A DNA stretch of 64,000 bases from Salvelinus alpinus (taxonomy: Eukaryota > Chordata > Actinopteri > Salmoniformes > Salmonidae): contig NC_092087.1 of NCBI RefSeq assembly GCF_045679555.1, forward strand, positions 24,181,367 to 24,245,366, in the 5' to 3' direction. The first letter of the stretch is position 1. Each line of letters starts with the position of its first letter. The translations under genes and the position numbers were made by a program. The notes below the pieces were generated by a model. That model searched no databases and was not told where the DNA came from. It saw only the letters and a program-made list of their open reading frames with translations. Shown in pieces: positions 29,880 to 42,408 of the stretch.

Positions 29880-30670
29880 CTATTTTCAATGGCTGTCACG
29901 TTTATAAGGCGAAGTCCTCCCAGATTGCAGTTCTTAAGGCTTCCACTAGATGTCAACAGTCTTTAGAAAGCGTTTCGGGCTCGTTTTTGGAAAAATGAGC
30001 CAGAAATTGTAGTTTCTCTAGGTGGCTCCCATTTTGGCTGTAGTGTTTCCAAGCACGTGGAAGAGAGCGCCTTTGTTATTTTTCTCCGGTAAAGACAACG
30101 ATTCTCCGTCTTAAATTATAGCGTTTATTTACGTATTAGGGTACCTAAGGTTTGATTATAAAGGTTTGACTTGTTTGGAAAAGTTTATTAGTAACGTATG
30201 GGATTAATTTTGTATGCATTTTGATGGAGTGAAACTGGGTGGATTATTGACTGAAGCGCGCCAGCTAAACTGAGTTTTTATGGATATAAAGGACATTATC
30301 GAACAAAAGGACCATTTGTGATGTAACTGGGACCTTTTGGAGTGCCAACAGAAGATCTTCAAAGGTAAGTCATTTGTTATATCGTTATTTCTGACTTTCG
30401 TGTTGCACCTGCCTGGTTGAAATAGGTTTTTATGGTTTTGTATGCGGGGAGCTGTCCTCAGATAATCGCATGGTGTGCTTTCGCCGTAAAGCCTTTTTGA
30501 AATCTGACACAGCGGCTGGATTAACAAGAAGTTAAACTTTATTTTGATGATTTACACTTGTGATTTTATGAAAGTTAAATATTGATAATTCTGTAGTTCG
30601 AATTTCGCGCTCTACAATTTCACCGGATGTTGGCCAGGTGGGACGCTATCGTCCCACCTGCCCATAAGAA
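29880..30670. repeat. Probable dispersed repeat ending in a strong stem-loop
   Basis: No gene is present. I recognise parts, such as the block before GGTGGGACG, as a common salmonid repeat of unknown class. At 30635-30645 and 30650-30660, CAGGTGGGACG and CGTCCCACCTG form a perfect 11-bp stem with a 4-nt loop. Confidence 0.5.
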
Positions 30671-31258
30671 GTTCAACAAAAATTGTCAATGACACTTGAG
30701 ATGTTCAAACTGTAGCATAAGGGGATGACTAGCGGCTAAGAGGCAATCCGTAATTTCGACTAAAACAGGAGTGAGCTAGGATGTATGTAGTCAAAACTAT
30801 TTGTTTAGCACTTTTGAAATGTACAGCGACAGAATTCAGAACATGGGCAGTTCTTAGTGTTCTCCCTGTACACCAAGTCAGAACCGTAGGATAAATAAAG
30901 GGGGCATATAAGCAGACAATGAAAGCTCTTACAATATGACTACATTTCTCTAAAACAGGTTATAGGCCACATGTGCACCGCCAAGTCAGAACAGTAGGGG
31001 AAATTAAGAGGGGTTAATAGGCCAAATTATTAGGGTGAGGCACATGGGCTACTAACATCTTACTACACAACATACACTTAGTATTACTTTCTTAGCTACA
31101 CTATACATATCTCCCTGCCATACTACATCATTTATGCAGCAGCATACAATACGTTTTTTGGACTCACCTTGTGCTGTATTCACTTGAACAGGAAGGTGGC
31201 GCAGTGGTCCTTCGTGTGCAAATTTTATCATCAAAGTCTGGCATTCTCTGGATTTATG

Positions 31259-31483
31259 GTGCTTTCAAAACAACTGGGAACTGAAAAAAAACAAGGTTAA
31301 ATCATGTCATTGATCTTCAGGTCGTAGCTCTAGAAAGAGGCCGGATTTACAATTCAGTTTGATGACCGTTCAAAATGTATTTTCCCAGTTGGAGCTCGTT
31401 TAATCCCGACTTCCCAGTTGTCTGGAACTCACCGAAGTCAAGTTTTCGCCATTCCCAGTTAACAGTTGTTTTGAGCGGGGCAC
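31259..31483. mobile_element. Probable MITE with GTGC...CAAAACAACTG ends
   Basis: The left end GTGCTTTCAAAACAACTGGG and the right end (rc GTGCCCCGCTCAAAACAACTG) are imperfect inverted repeats enclosing 225 bp. The interior repeats CCCAGTT motifs in both orientations. It has no coding capacity. The class is unknown. Confidence 0.55.
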
Positions 31484-31744
31484 AAATCATGCTTCATTGA
31501 CAGCATGGCCAATGTTGAATGTTTATAATTTTAAACTTGGAAAAGAGCTCCTTAATCTTAGATGTGGGACCACACAGCCACTCCACTGAATTGCAGGCTA
31601 GTGATTTCTTTGCCATGCTTGCAGTTAACGTTAGCAACTGTCACTGATTCCTTCCAAACCACTCATTGTTGAATTTGCGATTTCCAACTTGTGTAATGTT
31701 TATGCCCGATGAGCACCGATACGCTTTATAATTTCTCTTGAATC

Positions 31745-32285
31745 AATCAGTCAATCAAATGTATTTATAAAGCCCTTCTTACATCAGCTGATGGCACAAA
31801 GTGCTGTATAGAAACCCATCCTAAAACCCCAAACAGCAAGCAATGCAGGTGTAGAAGCACGGTGGCTAGGAAAAACTCCATAGAAAGGCTGGAACCTAGG
31901 AAGAAACCTAGAGAGGATCCAGGCTATGAGGGGTGGCCAGTCATTTTCTGGTTGTAACAGAACATGGCCAAGATGTTCAAATGTTCATAGATGACCAGCA
32001 GGGGGTCAGCACCTCAGGAGTAAACAGGTCAGCACCTCAGGAGTAAATGTCAGTTGGCTTTTCATAGCCGATCATTCAGAGTATCTCTACCGCTCCTGCT
32101 GTATTTAGAGAGTTGAAAACAGCAGGTCTGGGACAAGATAGCACGTCTGGTGAACAGGTCAGGGTTCCATAGCCGCAGGCAGAACAGTTGAAACTGGAGC
32201 AGCAGCATGACCAGGTGGACTGGGGACAGCAAGGAGTCATCAGGCCAGGTAGTCCTGAGGCATGGTCCTAGGGCTCAAGTCCTCT
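31745..32285. repeat. Dispersed LINE-type repeat, copy A
   Basis: It begins with TCAATCAATCAAATG and contains AGCACGGTGGCTAGGAAAAA and GATGACCAGCAGGG. A second copy lies at 59175-59545 in the same orientation. It probably represents the 3' part of a non-LTR element in reverse orientation, since L2-like coding follows the second copy. Confidence 0.75.
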
Positions 32286-34219
32286 CTCCAGATGACAAGG
32301 ATTAAGATTTTGAAAGTATGATGTTGACATGATCAGTCCAATCAAAGCTACTGTACATATAATGTGATTTGACGTAATTTTATCTGTGGCTAATGACCTT
32401 GAGACCTCTTGGATGGGCACTTCTAATGTAACTATGACAGCACCCAAGGGGTTTGAATGTTCTAGCTCTCCCCTTAGACTTGGCAGTGACGTACAGTAGT
32501 GTCCCCATGAGTGACAGAACACTGAGCCAATCACGGCTCAACTCTCCGTATTTTCTGTTGGCTTGCCCCACCACCACAGAAAGCACTGAGCTAGGCTGAA
32601 ACACCTGCATTTTGAAGCTGCCTTACTCAAGACTAACTTTATCAACTCAATGATACATATATATTTTACATTGTTTGCAAACTGATATGCGACACGTATT
32701 AATGCCAAAATAACATGCAAAACAGGCAAGCACCCCCCCCCCCCCAATTGTGGGGCTCAAATGACGGGTTGCCACTGCTGCCAACAGAGCTCAGTACAGT
32801 CAGGTTTCACTTCTCTTTGGTACAGTACTGCCAAATTACGGTCTATATTCAGAACCACATTCCTGTAAAGTTTAGAGACGATCTAATGTTAAATACTGTG
32901 GAAGTAATATGGTTTCAGGTTCATCTGCCTCACCTAAAGCCCATTCTTGTGGGAAGCTGCTATACACCACCAAGTGCTAACAGTCAGTATCTGGATAATA
33001 TGTGTGAAATGCTTGATAATGTATGTGATATCAACAGAGAAGTTTATTTTCTGGGTGATTTAAATATTGACTGGCTATCATCAAGATGCCCACTTAGGAA
33101 AAAACTTCAAACTGTAACCAGTGCCTGCAACCTGGATCAGGTTGTCAGTCAACCTCCCGGGGTAGTTACAAACAGCACAGGAATGAAATCATCAACATGT
33201 ATTGAACACATTTTTACTAACGATGCAGATATTTGCTTTAAAGCAGTATCCAAATCTATAGGATGTAGTGATCACAATATAATAGCCATATCTAAGTTCC
33301 AAAGGCTGGGCCTAATATAGTGTATAATAGGTCATACAATAAGTTTTGTAGGGATTCAAATGTTGATGATGTAAAGAATATTTGCTGGTCTGTGGTGTGT
33401 AATGAGGAGCAACCAGACGCTGCACTTGACGCATTTATGAAACTACTTATTCCAGTTACTAATAAGCATGCACCCATTAAGAAAATGACTGGAAAACTGT
33501 TAAATCCCCTTGGATTGATGAGGAATTTAAAAATTGTATAGTTGAGAGGGATGAGGCAAAATGTATGGCAATTAAGTCTGGCAGCCCAACTGATTGGCAA
33601 ACATACTGCAAATAAAGAAATCATGTGACTAAACTAAAGAAAAATAAACTACATTATGAAACAAAGATGAATTATATAAAGAATGATAGTAAAAAGCTTT
33701 GGGGCACCTTAAATTACATTTTGGGAAAAAAAGCCAACTCGGCTCCTTCATTCATTGAATCAGATGGCTCATTCATCACAAAGCCCACTGATATTGCAAA
33801 CTACTTTAATTACTTTTTATTGGCAAGATAAGCAAACTTAGGGATGACATGCCAGCAACAAACGCTGACACTACACATCCTAGTATATCGGACCCAATTA
33901 TGAAAGACAAGAATTGTAATCTTAAATTCCGTAAAGTTAGTGTGGAAGAGGTGAAAAAAATGGATTGTTGTCTATCAACAGTGACAAGCCACCGGTGTTT
34001 GACAACTTGGATGGAAAATTACTGAGGATAATAGTGGATAATATTGCCACTCCTATTTGCCACATCTTCAATTGAAGCCTACTAGAAAGTGTGTGCCCTC
34101 AGGCTTGGAGGGAAGCTAAAGTCATTCCGCTACCTAAGAATAGTAAAGCCCCCTTTACTGGCTCAAATTGCTGACCAATCAGCCTGTTACCAACCCTTAG
34201 TAAACTTCTGGAAAAAATT

Positions 34220-35423
34220 GTGTTTGACCAGATACAATGCTATTTCACAGTGAACAAATTGACAACAGAAGTTTGGCATGCTTATAGGGAAGGACACTCA
34301 ACAAGCACAGCACTTACACAAATGACTGATGATTGGCTGAGAGAAATTGATGATAAAATTATTGTGGGGGCTGTCTTGTTAGACTTCAGTGCAGTTTTTA
34401 ACATTATTGATCATAGTCTGCTGCTGGAAAAACGTATGTGTTATGGCTTTACACCCCCTGCTATAATGTGGATAAAGAGTTACTTGTCTAACAGAACACA
34501 GAGGGTGTTCTTTAATGAAAGCCTATCAAATAATAATCCAGTTGGAATCAGGAATTCCCCAGGGTAGCTGCTTAGGCCCCTTGCTTTTTTCAATTTTACT
34601 AACGACATGCCACTGACTTTGAGTAAAGCCAGTTTCTATATATGCGGATGACTCAACACTATACACGTCAGCTACTACAGTGACTGAAATGACTGCAACA
34701 CTCAACAAAGAGTTTGTTTCAGAGTGGGTGGCAAGTAATAAGTTTGCCCTAAATATTTCTAAAACTGAAAGCATTGTATTTGGAACAAAACACTCACTAA
34801 AACCTCAACCAAATCTTGTAAAAAATTATGTGGAAATTGAGCAAGTTGAGATGACTAAACTGCTTGGAGAAACACTAGATTGTAAACTGTCACGGTCAAA
34901 ACATATTGATGCAGTAGTAGCTAAGATGGGGAGAAGTCTGTCTATAATAAAGCGATGCTCTGCCTTCTTAACAACACTATCAACAAGGCAGGTCCTACAG
35001 GCCCTAGTTTTGTCACACCTTGACTACTGTTCAGTCGTATGGTCAAATGCCACAAAAAAGGACTTAGGAAAATTGCAATTGGCTCAGAACAGGGCTGCAC
35101 GGCTGGCCCTTGGATGTACACAGAGAGCTAATATTAATAATATGCATGTCAATCTCTCCTGGCTGAAAGTGGAGGAGAGATTGACTATATCACTACTTTT
35201 ATTTATAAGAGGTATTGACATGTTGAATGCACCGAGCTGTCTGTCTACACTACTGGCACACAGCTCGGACACCCATGCATACCCCACTAGACATGCCACA
35301 AGAGGTCTCTTCACAGTCCCCAAGTCCAGAACAGACTATGGGAGGCACACAGTACTACACATGGCCATGATGACATGGAACTCTATTCCACATCAAGTGA
35401 CTGATGCAAGCAGTAAAATTTGA
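34220..35423 (+). pseudogene. LINE reverse transcriptase, broken (copy 2)
   Basis: The frame 34220-34567 has VLLDFSAVFNIIDHSLLLEK. After a frameshift the catalytic box YADDST appears at about 34641-34658. The frame 34680-35423 carries the thumb and C-terminal region (KLLGETLDCKLSRSKHID, SHLDYCSVVWS, RTDYGRHTVLHMAMMTWN). The YADD residues are preserved, but the gene is not continuous. Confidence 0.87.
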
Positions 35424-35492
35424 TTTAAAAAACAGATAAAAAAACACCTTATGGAACAGCGGGGACTGTGAAGCAACACAAACATTGGCACA

Positions 35493-35493
<1 letters not shown>

Positions 35494-35572
<79 letters not shown>
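35494..35572. repeat. (AC)n microsatellite in LINE 3' UTR
   Basis: About 39 uninterrupted dinucleotide units. The minus-strand copy of the same LINE has only short, interrupted GT runs at the equivalent site (3930-3960), so expansion happened in this copy. Confidence 0.95.
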
Positions 35573-35574
<2 letters not shown>

Positions 35575-35954
35575 ACATACACATGGATTTAGTACTGTAG
35601 ATATGTGGTAATGGTGGAGTAGGGGCCTGAGGGCACACAGTGTGTTGTGCAATCTGTGAATGTATTGTAATGTTTTAAAATTGTATAAACTGCCTTAATT
35701 TTGCTGGACCCCAGGAAAAGTAGCTGCTGCCAAAGCAGCAGCTAATGGGGATCCATAATAAATACAAATTAAAATAATTTTCTGGTACTCCACAGGGGTT
35801 GGTAGGCGTTGCCCCTATCCACTGGTCCAGGGTCTGATTGCTATTTTATCTTCAAGGGGATGTGTAATCTGATCCATTTCGCTACACTCGCAATAACATC
35901 AGCTAAACACGTGTATGTGACCAATAAAATTTGATACGATTTTTTAAATCCTAG

Positions 35955-37755
35955 ATCTTCCTCACGAGCCTATCAGATGAGCTAAACTACTTCTATGCTC
36001 GCTTCGAGGCAAATAACACTGAAACATGCATGAGAGCAGCAGCTGTACCGGAAGACTGTGTGATCACGCTCTCCGCAGCCGATGTAAGACTTTAGACGGG
36101 TCAACATTCACAAGGCTGCAGGGCCAGACGGATTAACAGGACGTGTACTGCGAGCATGCGCTGACCAACTAGCAAGTGTATTCACTGACATTTTCAACCT
36201 CTCACTGTCCGAGTCTGTAATACCAACATGTTTTAAGCAGACCACCATAGTGCCTGTGCCCAAGAACACAAAGGTAACCTGCCTAAATGACTACCGACCC
36301 GTAGCACTCACGTCTGTAGCCATGATGTGCTTTGAAAGGCTGGTCACGGCTCACATCAACACCATCATCCCAGAAACCCTAGACCCACTCCAATTTGCAT
36401 ATCGCCCCAACAGATCCACAGATTATGCAGTCTCTGTTGCACTCCACACTGCCCTTTCCCACCTGGACAAAAGGAACACCTATGTGAGAATGCTATTCAT
36501 TGACTACAGCTCAGCATTCAACACAATAGTGCCCTCAAAGCTCATCAATAAGCTAAGGACCCTGGGACTAAACACCTCCCTCTGCAACTGGTCCTGGACT
36601 TCCTGACGGGCCGACCCCAGGTGGTAAGGGTAGGTAACAATACATCCGCCACGCCGATCCTCAACACGGGCCCCTCAGGGGTGTGTGCTCAACTCCCTCC
36701 TGTACTCCCTGTTCACTCATGACTACACGACCAGGCACAACTCCAACACCATCATTAAATTTGCTGATGACACAACAGTGGTAGGCCTGATCACCGACAA
36801 CGATGAGACAGCCTATAGGGAGGTCAGAGACCTGGCTGTGTGGTGCCAGGACAACGACCTCTCCCTCAACGTGATCAAGACAAAGGAGATGATTGTGGAC
36901 TACAGGAAAAAGAGGACCGAGCATGCACCCATTCTCATCGATGGGGCTGTACTGGAGCAGGTTGAGAGCTTCAAGTTCCTTGATGTTCACATCACCAACA
37001 AACTAACATGGTCCAAGCACACCATGACAGTCTTGAAGCGGGCACGACAAAACCTATTCCCCCTCAGGAGACTGACAAGATTTGGCATGGGTCCTCAGAT
37101 CATCGAAAGGTTTTACAGCTGCACCATCGAGAGCATCCTGACTGGTTGCATCACCGCCTGGTATGGCAAATGCTCAGCCTCCGACCGCAAGGCACTACAG
37201 AGAGTAGTGCGAACGGCCCAGTACATCACTAGGGCCAAGCTTCCTGCCATCCAGGACCTCTAGACCAGGCAGTGTCAGAGGAAGGCCCTAAAAATTGTCA
37301 AAGACTCCAGTCACCTTAGTAATAGACTGTTCTCTCTGCTACCACACGGCAAGCAGTACCGGTGCGCCAAGTCTAGGTCCAAGAGGCTTCTAAACAGCTT
37401 CTTCCCCCAAGCCATAAGACTCCTTGAACATCTAGTCAAATGGCTACCCAGACTATTTGCATTGCCCCCCTCCCCTCTCCACACTACTGCCACTCTCTAT
37501 TTATAGTCACTTTAATTAACTCTACCTACATGTACATACTTCCTCAACTAACCGGTGCCCCCGCACATTGACTCTGTACCGGCACCCCCCTGTATATATT
37601 GTTATTTTATTTTTAATTACTTGTTACTTTTATTTCTTATTCTTATCTGTATTTTTTGAAACTGCACTATTGGTTAGGGGCTCGTAAGTAAGCATTTCAC
37701 TGTTAGGTCTACACCTGTTGTATTCGGCGCATGTGATTAATAAAATTTGATTTAT
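35955..37755 (+). mobile_element. Rex1/L2-like LINE with RT, family 2
   Basis: The RT region starts near 35960. 36250-36606 has [35 protein letters not shown] and [16 protein letters not shown]. After a frameshift, 36685-37263 has the catalytic FADDTTVVG, then WCQDNDLSLNVIKTKEM, ITNKLTWSKH and the C-terminal region ([15 protein letters not shown]). The 3' end is GTCTACACCTGTTGTATTCG...AATAAAATTTGATT near 37745. The segment 35790-35945, just upstream, ends in a similar AATAAAATTTGAT tail and is probably another short truncated copy. Confidence 0.88.
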
Positions 37756-37904
37756 TTAATATAAAATGTCTAATTACAATACAATACAAACAGGACATCA
37801 CAACATGTATATTTTCTCTGAAGAAAGATAAAATAACATTAAAAGTATAAAAATTAAAATCACAAGAATTTACTTTCAAAAGTTAAAGTACCTAAAATAA
37901 GTTA

Positions 37905-38660
37905 TACAAATTTATGATAGAGTTTTAAGAATACAGTGTTTTTTATTTTATCGTCTAATTTTAGAGATTTTATAAAATATTGTATTTCAAGTAAAAATAT
38001 ATTGCATTTGGGAACAGATTTCAAATATTTGTTTTTGTGTATATACAATTTAGCAGAGAGAATTAAGAAATTAACGACTAATTCAGTAGTTTTGTTTTCA
38101 TTTGAATAATAACATATTACATCTTTCATTGTATATACATGGGTCTTGTTGATGAAATAAAAAATTGTAATTCTTAACTCGCTCCAAAATAACTTCACAG
38201 AGTCACACAAAAAAATTATATTATAGTTTCCTCTTCTTTATCACAGAAAAGGCATTGTCCATGAATTTAGACAAGTTATTGCAAGGATAGATTTTGTGCA
38301 AGATTTTAAAGTGAATTTCTTTTACTTTATTTCATCTACAAAATTTGTGAGGGAGCAACCAAGCTTTCTTCCATTAAATTTCAGTAATATATGCATTCCA
38401 GAAGAATTTCACTCAAGGCGAGATCTTGTTTCTTGGTGTTGTTATTTTATGAATGTATTATTACATTTCTTATCCAGCTGGGGGCAACCTTCTAACATAG
38501 GTTGTGCATCTTGACATGTTCTCCAAAACACAAATGAGATTTCATTAATTCAGTAAGTACTGAAGGTATTGCTTTACAGAAAGAATTACATTTTTTATAA
38601 TGTATTGGGAAGTTATATGTTTCTAAGAACTTTCTATAAGAGAGTTGCTTCGTTAAACTT
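37905..38660 (-). pseudogene. L1/Tx1-like LINE ORF2 C-terminal remnant
   Basis: The minus-strand sequence reads YRKFLETYNFPIHYKKC and KAIPSVLTELMKSH near 38640-38540, then KEIHFKILHKIYPCNN near 38330-38280, then VKLFWSELRITIFYFINKTH and VVNFLILSAKLYIHKNKY (37902-38210). These blocks have the order and character of the region after RT in L1-type ORF2. Stops and frame changes interrupt it, and the RT itself is absent. Confidence 0.65.
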
Positions 38661-38965
38661 GTCTAGTTAAATAAAGTTTGAATAAAAAATAAAAATAAAT
38701 AAGAGTACATACCTCAAGCTGCGCCCAGACGACGTCATTAGTATGCGTCCAAGAGTCGAAGGATAGAGCGGTCAAAGGTAACTGCAACAGAAGCCAGGGG
38801 GATTAGCGTCATGATAGCAACACTCGCTGGATCCTATCTACACGAAGACTTCCGGTTTTTGTATTTGGTCTTCAAACTAAAAGTCCGATATAAAACACTA
38901 TGATACGAAATCAATTTTTTTTGCAGCTTTGCGTAGTGCATAATATAAGAAATATATATACATTA

Positions 38966-39434
38966 CCAGTCAAAGGTTTGGACACGCCTAGTCATTCAAG
39001 GGTTTTTCTTTATTTGTACTATTATCTACACTAGAATAATAGTGAAGACATCAAAACTATGAAATAACACATATGGAATTATGTAGTATCCAAAAAAAGA
39101 GTTAAACAAATATATTTGAGATTTGAGATTCTTCAAATTAGCCACCGTTTGCCTTGATGACAGCTTTGCACAGGAATGCATTTCAGTTAACAGGTGTGCC
39201 TTGTTAAAAGTTAATTTGTGGAATTTCTTTCCTTCTTAATGCGTTTCAGCCAATCAGTTGTGTTGTGACATGGTAGGGGTGGTATACAGAAGATAGCCCT
39301 ATTTGGTAAAAGATCCAAGTCCATATTATGGCAGGAACAGCTCAAATAAGCAAAGAGAAATGACAGTCCATCATTACTTGAAGACATGAAGGTCAGTCAA
39401 TCCAGAAAATGTCAAGAACTTTTGAAGTTTCTTT
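38966..39434 (+). mobile_element. Tc1 left-end fragment
   Basis: It begins ACCAGTCAAAGGTTTGGACA, a Tc1 family terminus, and contains the usual left arm plus the start of the transposase region (GGCAGGAACAGCTCAAATAA). It is cut off where the SINE at 39435 starts, and the expected continuation is not found after the SINE. Confidence 0.8.
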
Positions 39435-39665
39435 GGGCTCCCGAGAGGCGCAGTGGTCTAAGGCACTACATCTCAGTGCTAGAGGCGTCACTACATACCT
39501 TGGTTCGATTCCAGGCTGTATCACAACCGGCCGTGATTGGGTGTCCTATAGGGCGGCGCACAATTGGCCCAGCGTCGTCCGGGTAAGGGTTTGGACGGGG
39601 TAGACCGTCATTGTAAATAAGAATTTGTTCTTAACTGACTTGCCTGAATAAAAGCAATTTTTTTA
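39435..39665 (+). repeat. tRNA-derived salmonid SINE
   Basis: The head GGGCTCCCGAGAGGCGCAGT carries an A-box-like CAGTGGTCTAAGG and a B box GGTTCGATTCC at 39502-39512. The body has GCGCACAATTGGCCCAGCGT and the tail TAAGAATTTGTTCTTAACTG, shared with other salmonid SINEs. It looks full length, transcribed on the plus strand by Pol III. Confidence 0.9.
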
Positions 39666-40258
39666 AAGTTCTAAACTAGAGAATTATTAAAAATATTAAG
39701 GTGAAGCACATTGAGAAATGGTTGGAGCTTAGGTAAATAAATATCAAGACATAAAATCTAATTTTATAATAAGAGCCTACTGGTTTTCATAGAGCTTGCA
39801 ATTTCCTCATCTGATAAACCTCTACCACAACCTTCTGTCTAAGTGGTAGTATTCATTTCCAATATTTTGGGTGAATGAGATTTGACTGAGCTGCACCACT
39901 GACACTTCCTCGTACGAAATCTTGGCTACATCAGGATGAAAATCAGAAGCAAGTTATTTATCCTTAAGTGTGTACATTTTGCATGTTACGTTGGCACTCT
40001 GAGGTCTTCTCTGAGCAGTTGACAATCCTTAATTTAAACTCTCTGTTATTCAGAGCCGCATGAAATGACAGCATATATTTATTATACAGACCCTAATGAT
40101 TATTCCCTAAAATACTTTTACTGCACACCTAGAATAGTGTTTGCTCTATAAGTCAATATATTTTCCATATACAGTGATTCCCATTGTGGCCAATGGAATG
40201 GGTGGAGTAAAAGGCAAGCAACACTCCGTATTATTCAGAGCTCCATGAAATGACACCA
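39666..40258. other. No recognised feature
   Basis: AT-rich sequence between a SINE and a Tc1 element. No gene or clear repeat is seen. Confidence 0.4.
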
Positions 40259-41260
40259 TACTGTCGAAGTCAGGAAGTTTACATACACCTTAGCCAAATA
40301 CATTTAAACTCCGTTTTTCACAATTCCTGACATTTAATCCATTTTAATAATGTGAAATGTCAGAATAATAGTAGAGAGAATGATTTATTTCAGCTTTTAT
40401 TTCTTTCATCACATTCCCAGTGGGTCAGAAGTTACCATACACTCAATAAGTATTTGGTAGCATTGCCTTTAAATTGTTTAACTTGGGTCAAACATTTCAG
40501 GGAGCCTTCCACAAGCTTCCCACAGTAAGTTGGGTGAATTTTGGCTCATTCCTCCTGACAGAGCTTGTGTAACTGAGTCAGGTTTGTAGGTCTGCTTGCT
40601 CGCACATGCTTTTTCAGTTCTGCCCACAAATTTTCTATAGGTTTGAGGTCAGGGCTTTGTGATGGCCTCTCCAATACCTTGACTTGTTGTTCGTAAGCCA
40701 TTTTGCCACAACTTTGGAAGTATGCTTGGGGTCATTGTCCATTTGGAAGACCCACTTGCGACCAAGCTTTAACTTCCTGACTGATGTCTTGAGATGTTGC
40801 TTCAATATATCCACATAATTTTCTTCCCTCATGATGCCATCTATTTTGGGAAGTGCACCAGTCCCTCCTGCAGCAAAGCACCCCCACAACATGATGCTGC
40901 CACCCCTGTTCTTCACGGTTGGGATGGTGTGCTTCACGGTTGGGATGGTGTGCTTCACGGTTGGGATGGTGTGCTTCGGCTTGCAAGCCTCCCCCTTTTT
41001 CCTCCAAACATAACGATGGTCATTATGGCCAAACAGTTCTATTTGATCAGACAAGAGGACATTTCTCCAAAAAGTACAATCTTTGTCCCCATGTGCAGTT
41101 GCGAACCGTAGTCTGGCTTTTTTATGGCGGTTTTGGAGCAGTGGCTTCTTCCTTGCTGATCGGCCTTTCAGGTTATGTCGATATAGGACTTGTTTTACTG
41201 TGGATGTAGATACTTTTGTACCTGTTTCCTCCAGCATCTTCACAAGGTCCTTTGCTGTAT
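40259..41260 (-). mobile_element. Truncated Tc1 with a triplicated 7-residue block
   Basis: The left end TACTGTCGAAGTCAGGAAGT is a diverged form of the terminus seen at 22528. The minus-strand frame 40635-41243 (202 aa) holds the second helix-turn-helix (KMLEETGTKVSTSTVKQVLY), the first acidic residue region (NVLLSDQIELFGHN), and the second catalytic Asp ([11 protein letters not shown]). The segment KHTIPTV occurs three times in tandem, encoded by three 21-bp repeats at 40911-40973. The Glu region is lost by a frameshift, and the other end is cut at 41260. Confidence 0.88.
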
Positions 41261-42141
41261 CCGCAAAACACCAGTCTCAACGTCAACAGTGAAGAGGCGA
41301 AGAAATATCCCATATCTGGCCAATAAAAAGATTAAGATATTTTTTTCTTAAGGCAAAATAACACAGATACTGGACAGAGGAACTCTGCCTAGAAGGCCAG
41401 CAACCCGGAGTCGCCTCTTCACTGTTGATGTTGAGACTGGTGTTTTGCGGGTTCTACTTAATGAAGCTGCCAATTGAGGACTTGTGATGCGTCTGTTTCT
41501 CAAACTAGACACTAATGTACTTGTCCTCTTGCTCAGTTGCGCACCGGGCCTCTCACTCCTCTTTCTCTTCTGGATAGAGCCAGTTTGCGCTGTTCTGTGA
41601 AGGGAGTAGTACACAGCGTTGTACGAGATCTTCAGTTTCTTGGCAACTTCTCGCATGGAATACCATTCATTTCTCAGAACAAGAATAGACTGACGAGTTT
41701 CAGAAGAAAGTCTTTGTTTCTGGCCATTTTGAGCCTGTAATCAAACCCGCAAATGCTGATGCTCCAGATACTCAACTAGTCTAAAGAAGGCCAGTTTTAT
41801 TGCTTCTTTAATCAACACAACAGTTTTCAGCTGTACTAACATAATTGCAAAAGTGTTTTCTAATGATCAGTTAGCCTTTTAAAACTGATAAACTTGGATT
41901 AGCTAACACAACGTGCCATTGGAACACAGGAGTGGTGGTTGCTGATAATGGGCCTCTGTACACCTATGTAGATATTCCATTAAAAAATCAGCCGTTTCCA
42001 GCTACAGTAGTCATTTACAACATCAACAATGTCTACACTGTATTTCGGATCAATTTGATGTTATTTTAATGGACAAAAAAAAAGGTTTTCTTTCATAAAC
42101 AAGGACATTTCTAAGTGACCACAAACTTTTGAACGGTAGTG
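41261..42141 (-). mobile_element. Fold-back Tc1 derivative
   Basis: The right end (ACAAACTTTTGAACGGTAGTG, near 42141) is a Tc1 terminus. The minus-strand frame 41348-41656 encodes a transposase N-terminus (MREVAKKLKISYNAVYYSLH, TSPQLAASLSRTRK). The stretch 41261-41300 is an inverted copy of 41411-41450, identical at 39 of 40 positions. The transposase segment therefore turns back on itself around 41372, and only one terminal repeat is seen. Confidence 0.8.
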
Positions 42142-42408
42142 TATATTTCATATCCAGTGATTCACATTGGGGACATTTATTTGACATTGGAACATGTTTT
42201 AAAACCCACATTTACGCTTTTCATGTGGGGGACTTTTATTTAGAATAATTTCGAAATTCTGTGACCTGGTAGTACTTTTTTAGTGTTGCTGTCAAGACAC
42301 TGATAGCCGGGCGGTCATTAAATGTCTGCACAGTAGCTAAATGTTGGACATAAACCGTCGTTACTTGTAAAACAAGTAGAGGATTGACAGATATTACCAC
42401 CGGCAGTC

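Larger units (their letters stand above)
32828..35766 (+). mobile_element. L2/CR1/Rex-like LINE, copy 2 (5'-truncated)
   Basis: This is the same family as 3773-7310, in plus orientation. It starts inside the endonuclease (VYIQNHIPVKFRDDL), continues through endonuclease (32840-33320, with GDLNIDW and SDHNIIAIS), linker (33320-33831), RT (34220-34567) and C-terminal domain (34680-35423), and ends with the shared tail GCTAATGGGGATCCATAATA. It is broken by several frameshifts. A long CA repeat has grown in the 3' UTR. Confidence 0.88.

Noticed and set aside
35355-35652. Cys/Val-repeat frames over the CA microsatellite
   Set aside because: They are translations of the dinucleotide repeat.
39435-39520. 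tRNA gene
   Set aside because: The A/B boxes belong to the head of a SINE followed by a typical SINE body and tail.
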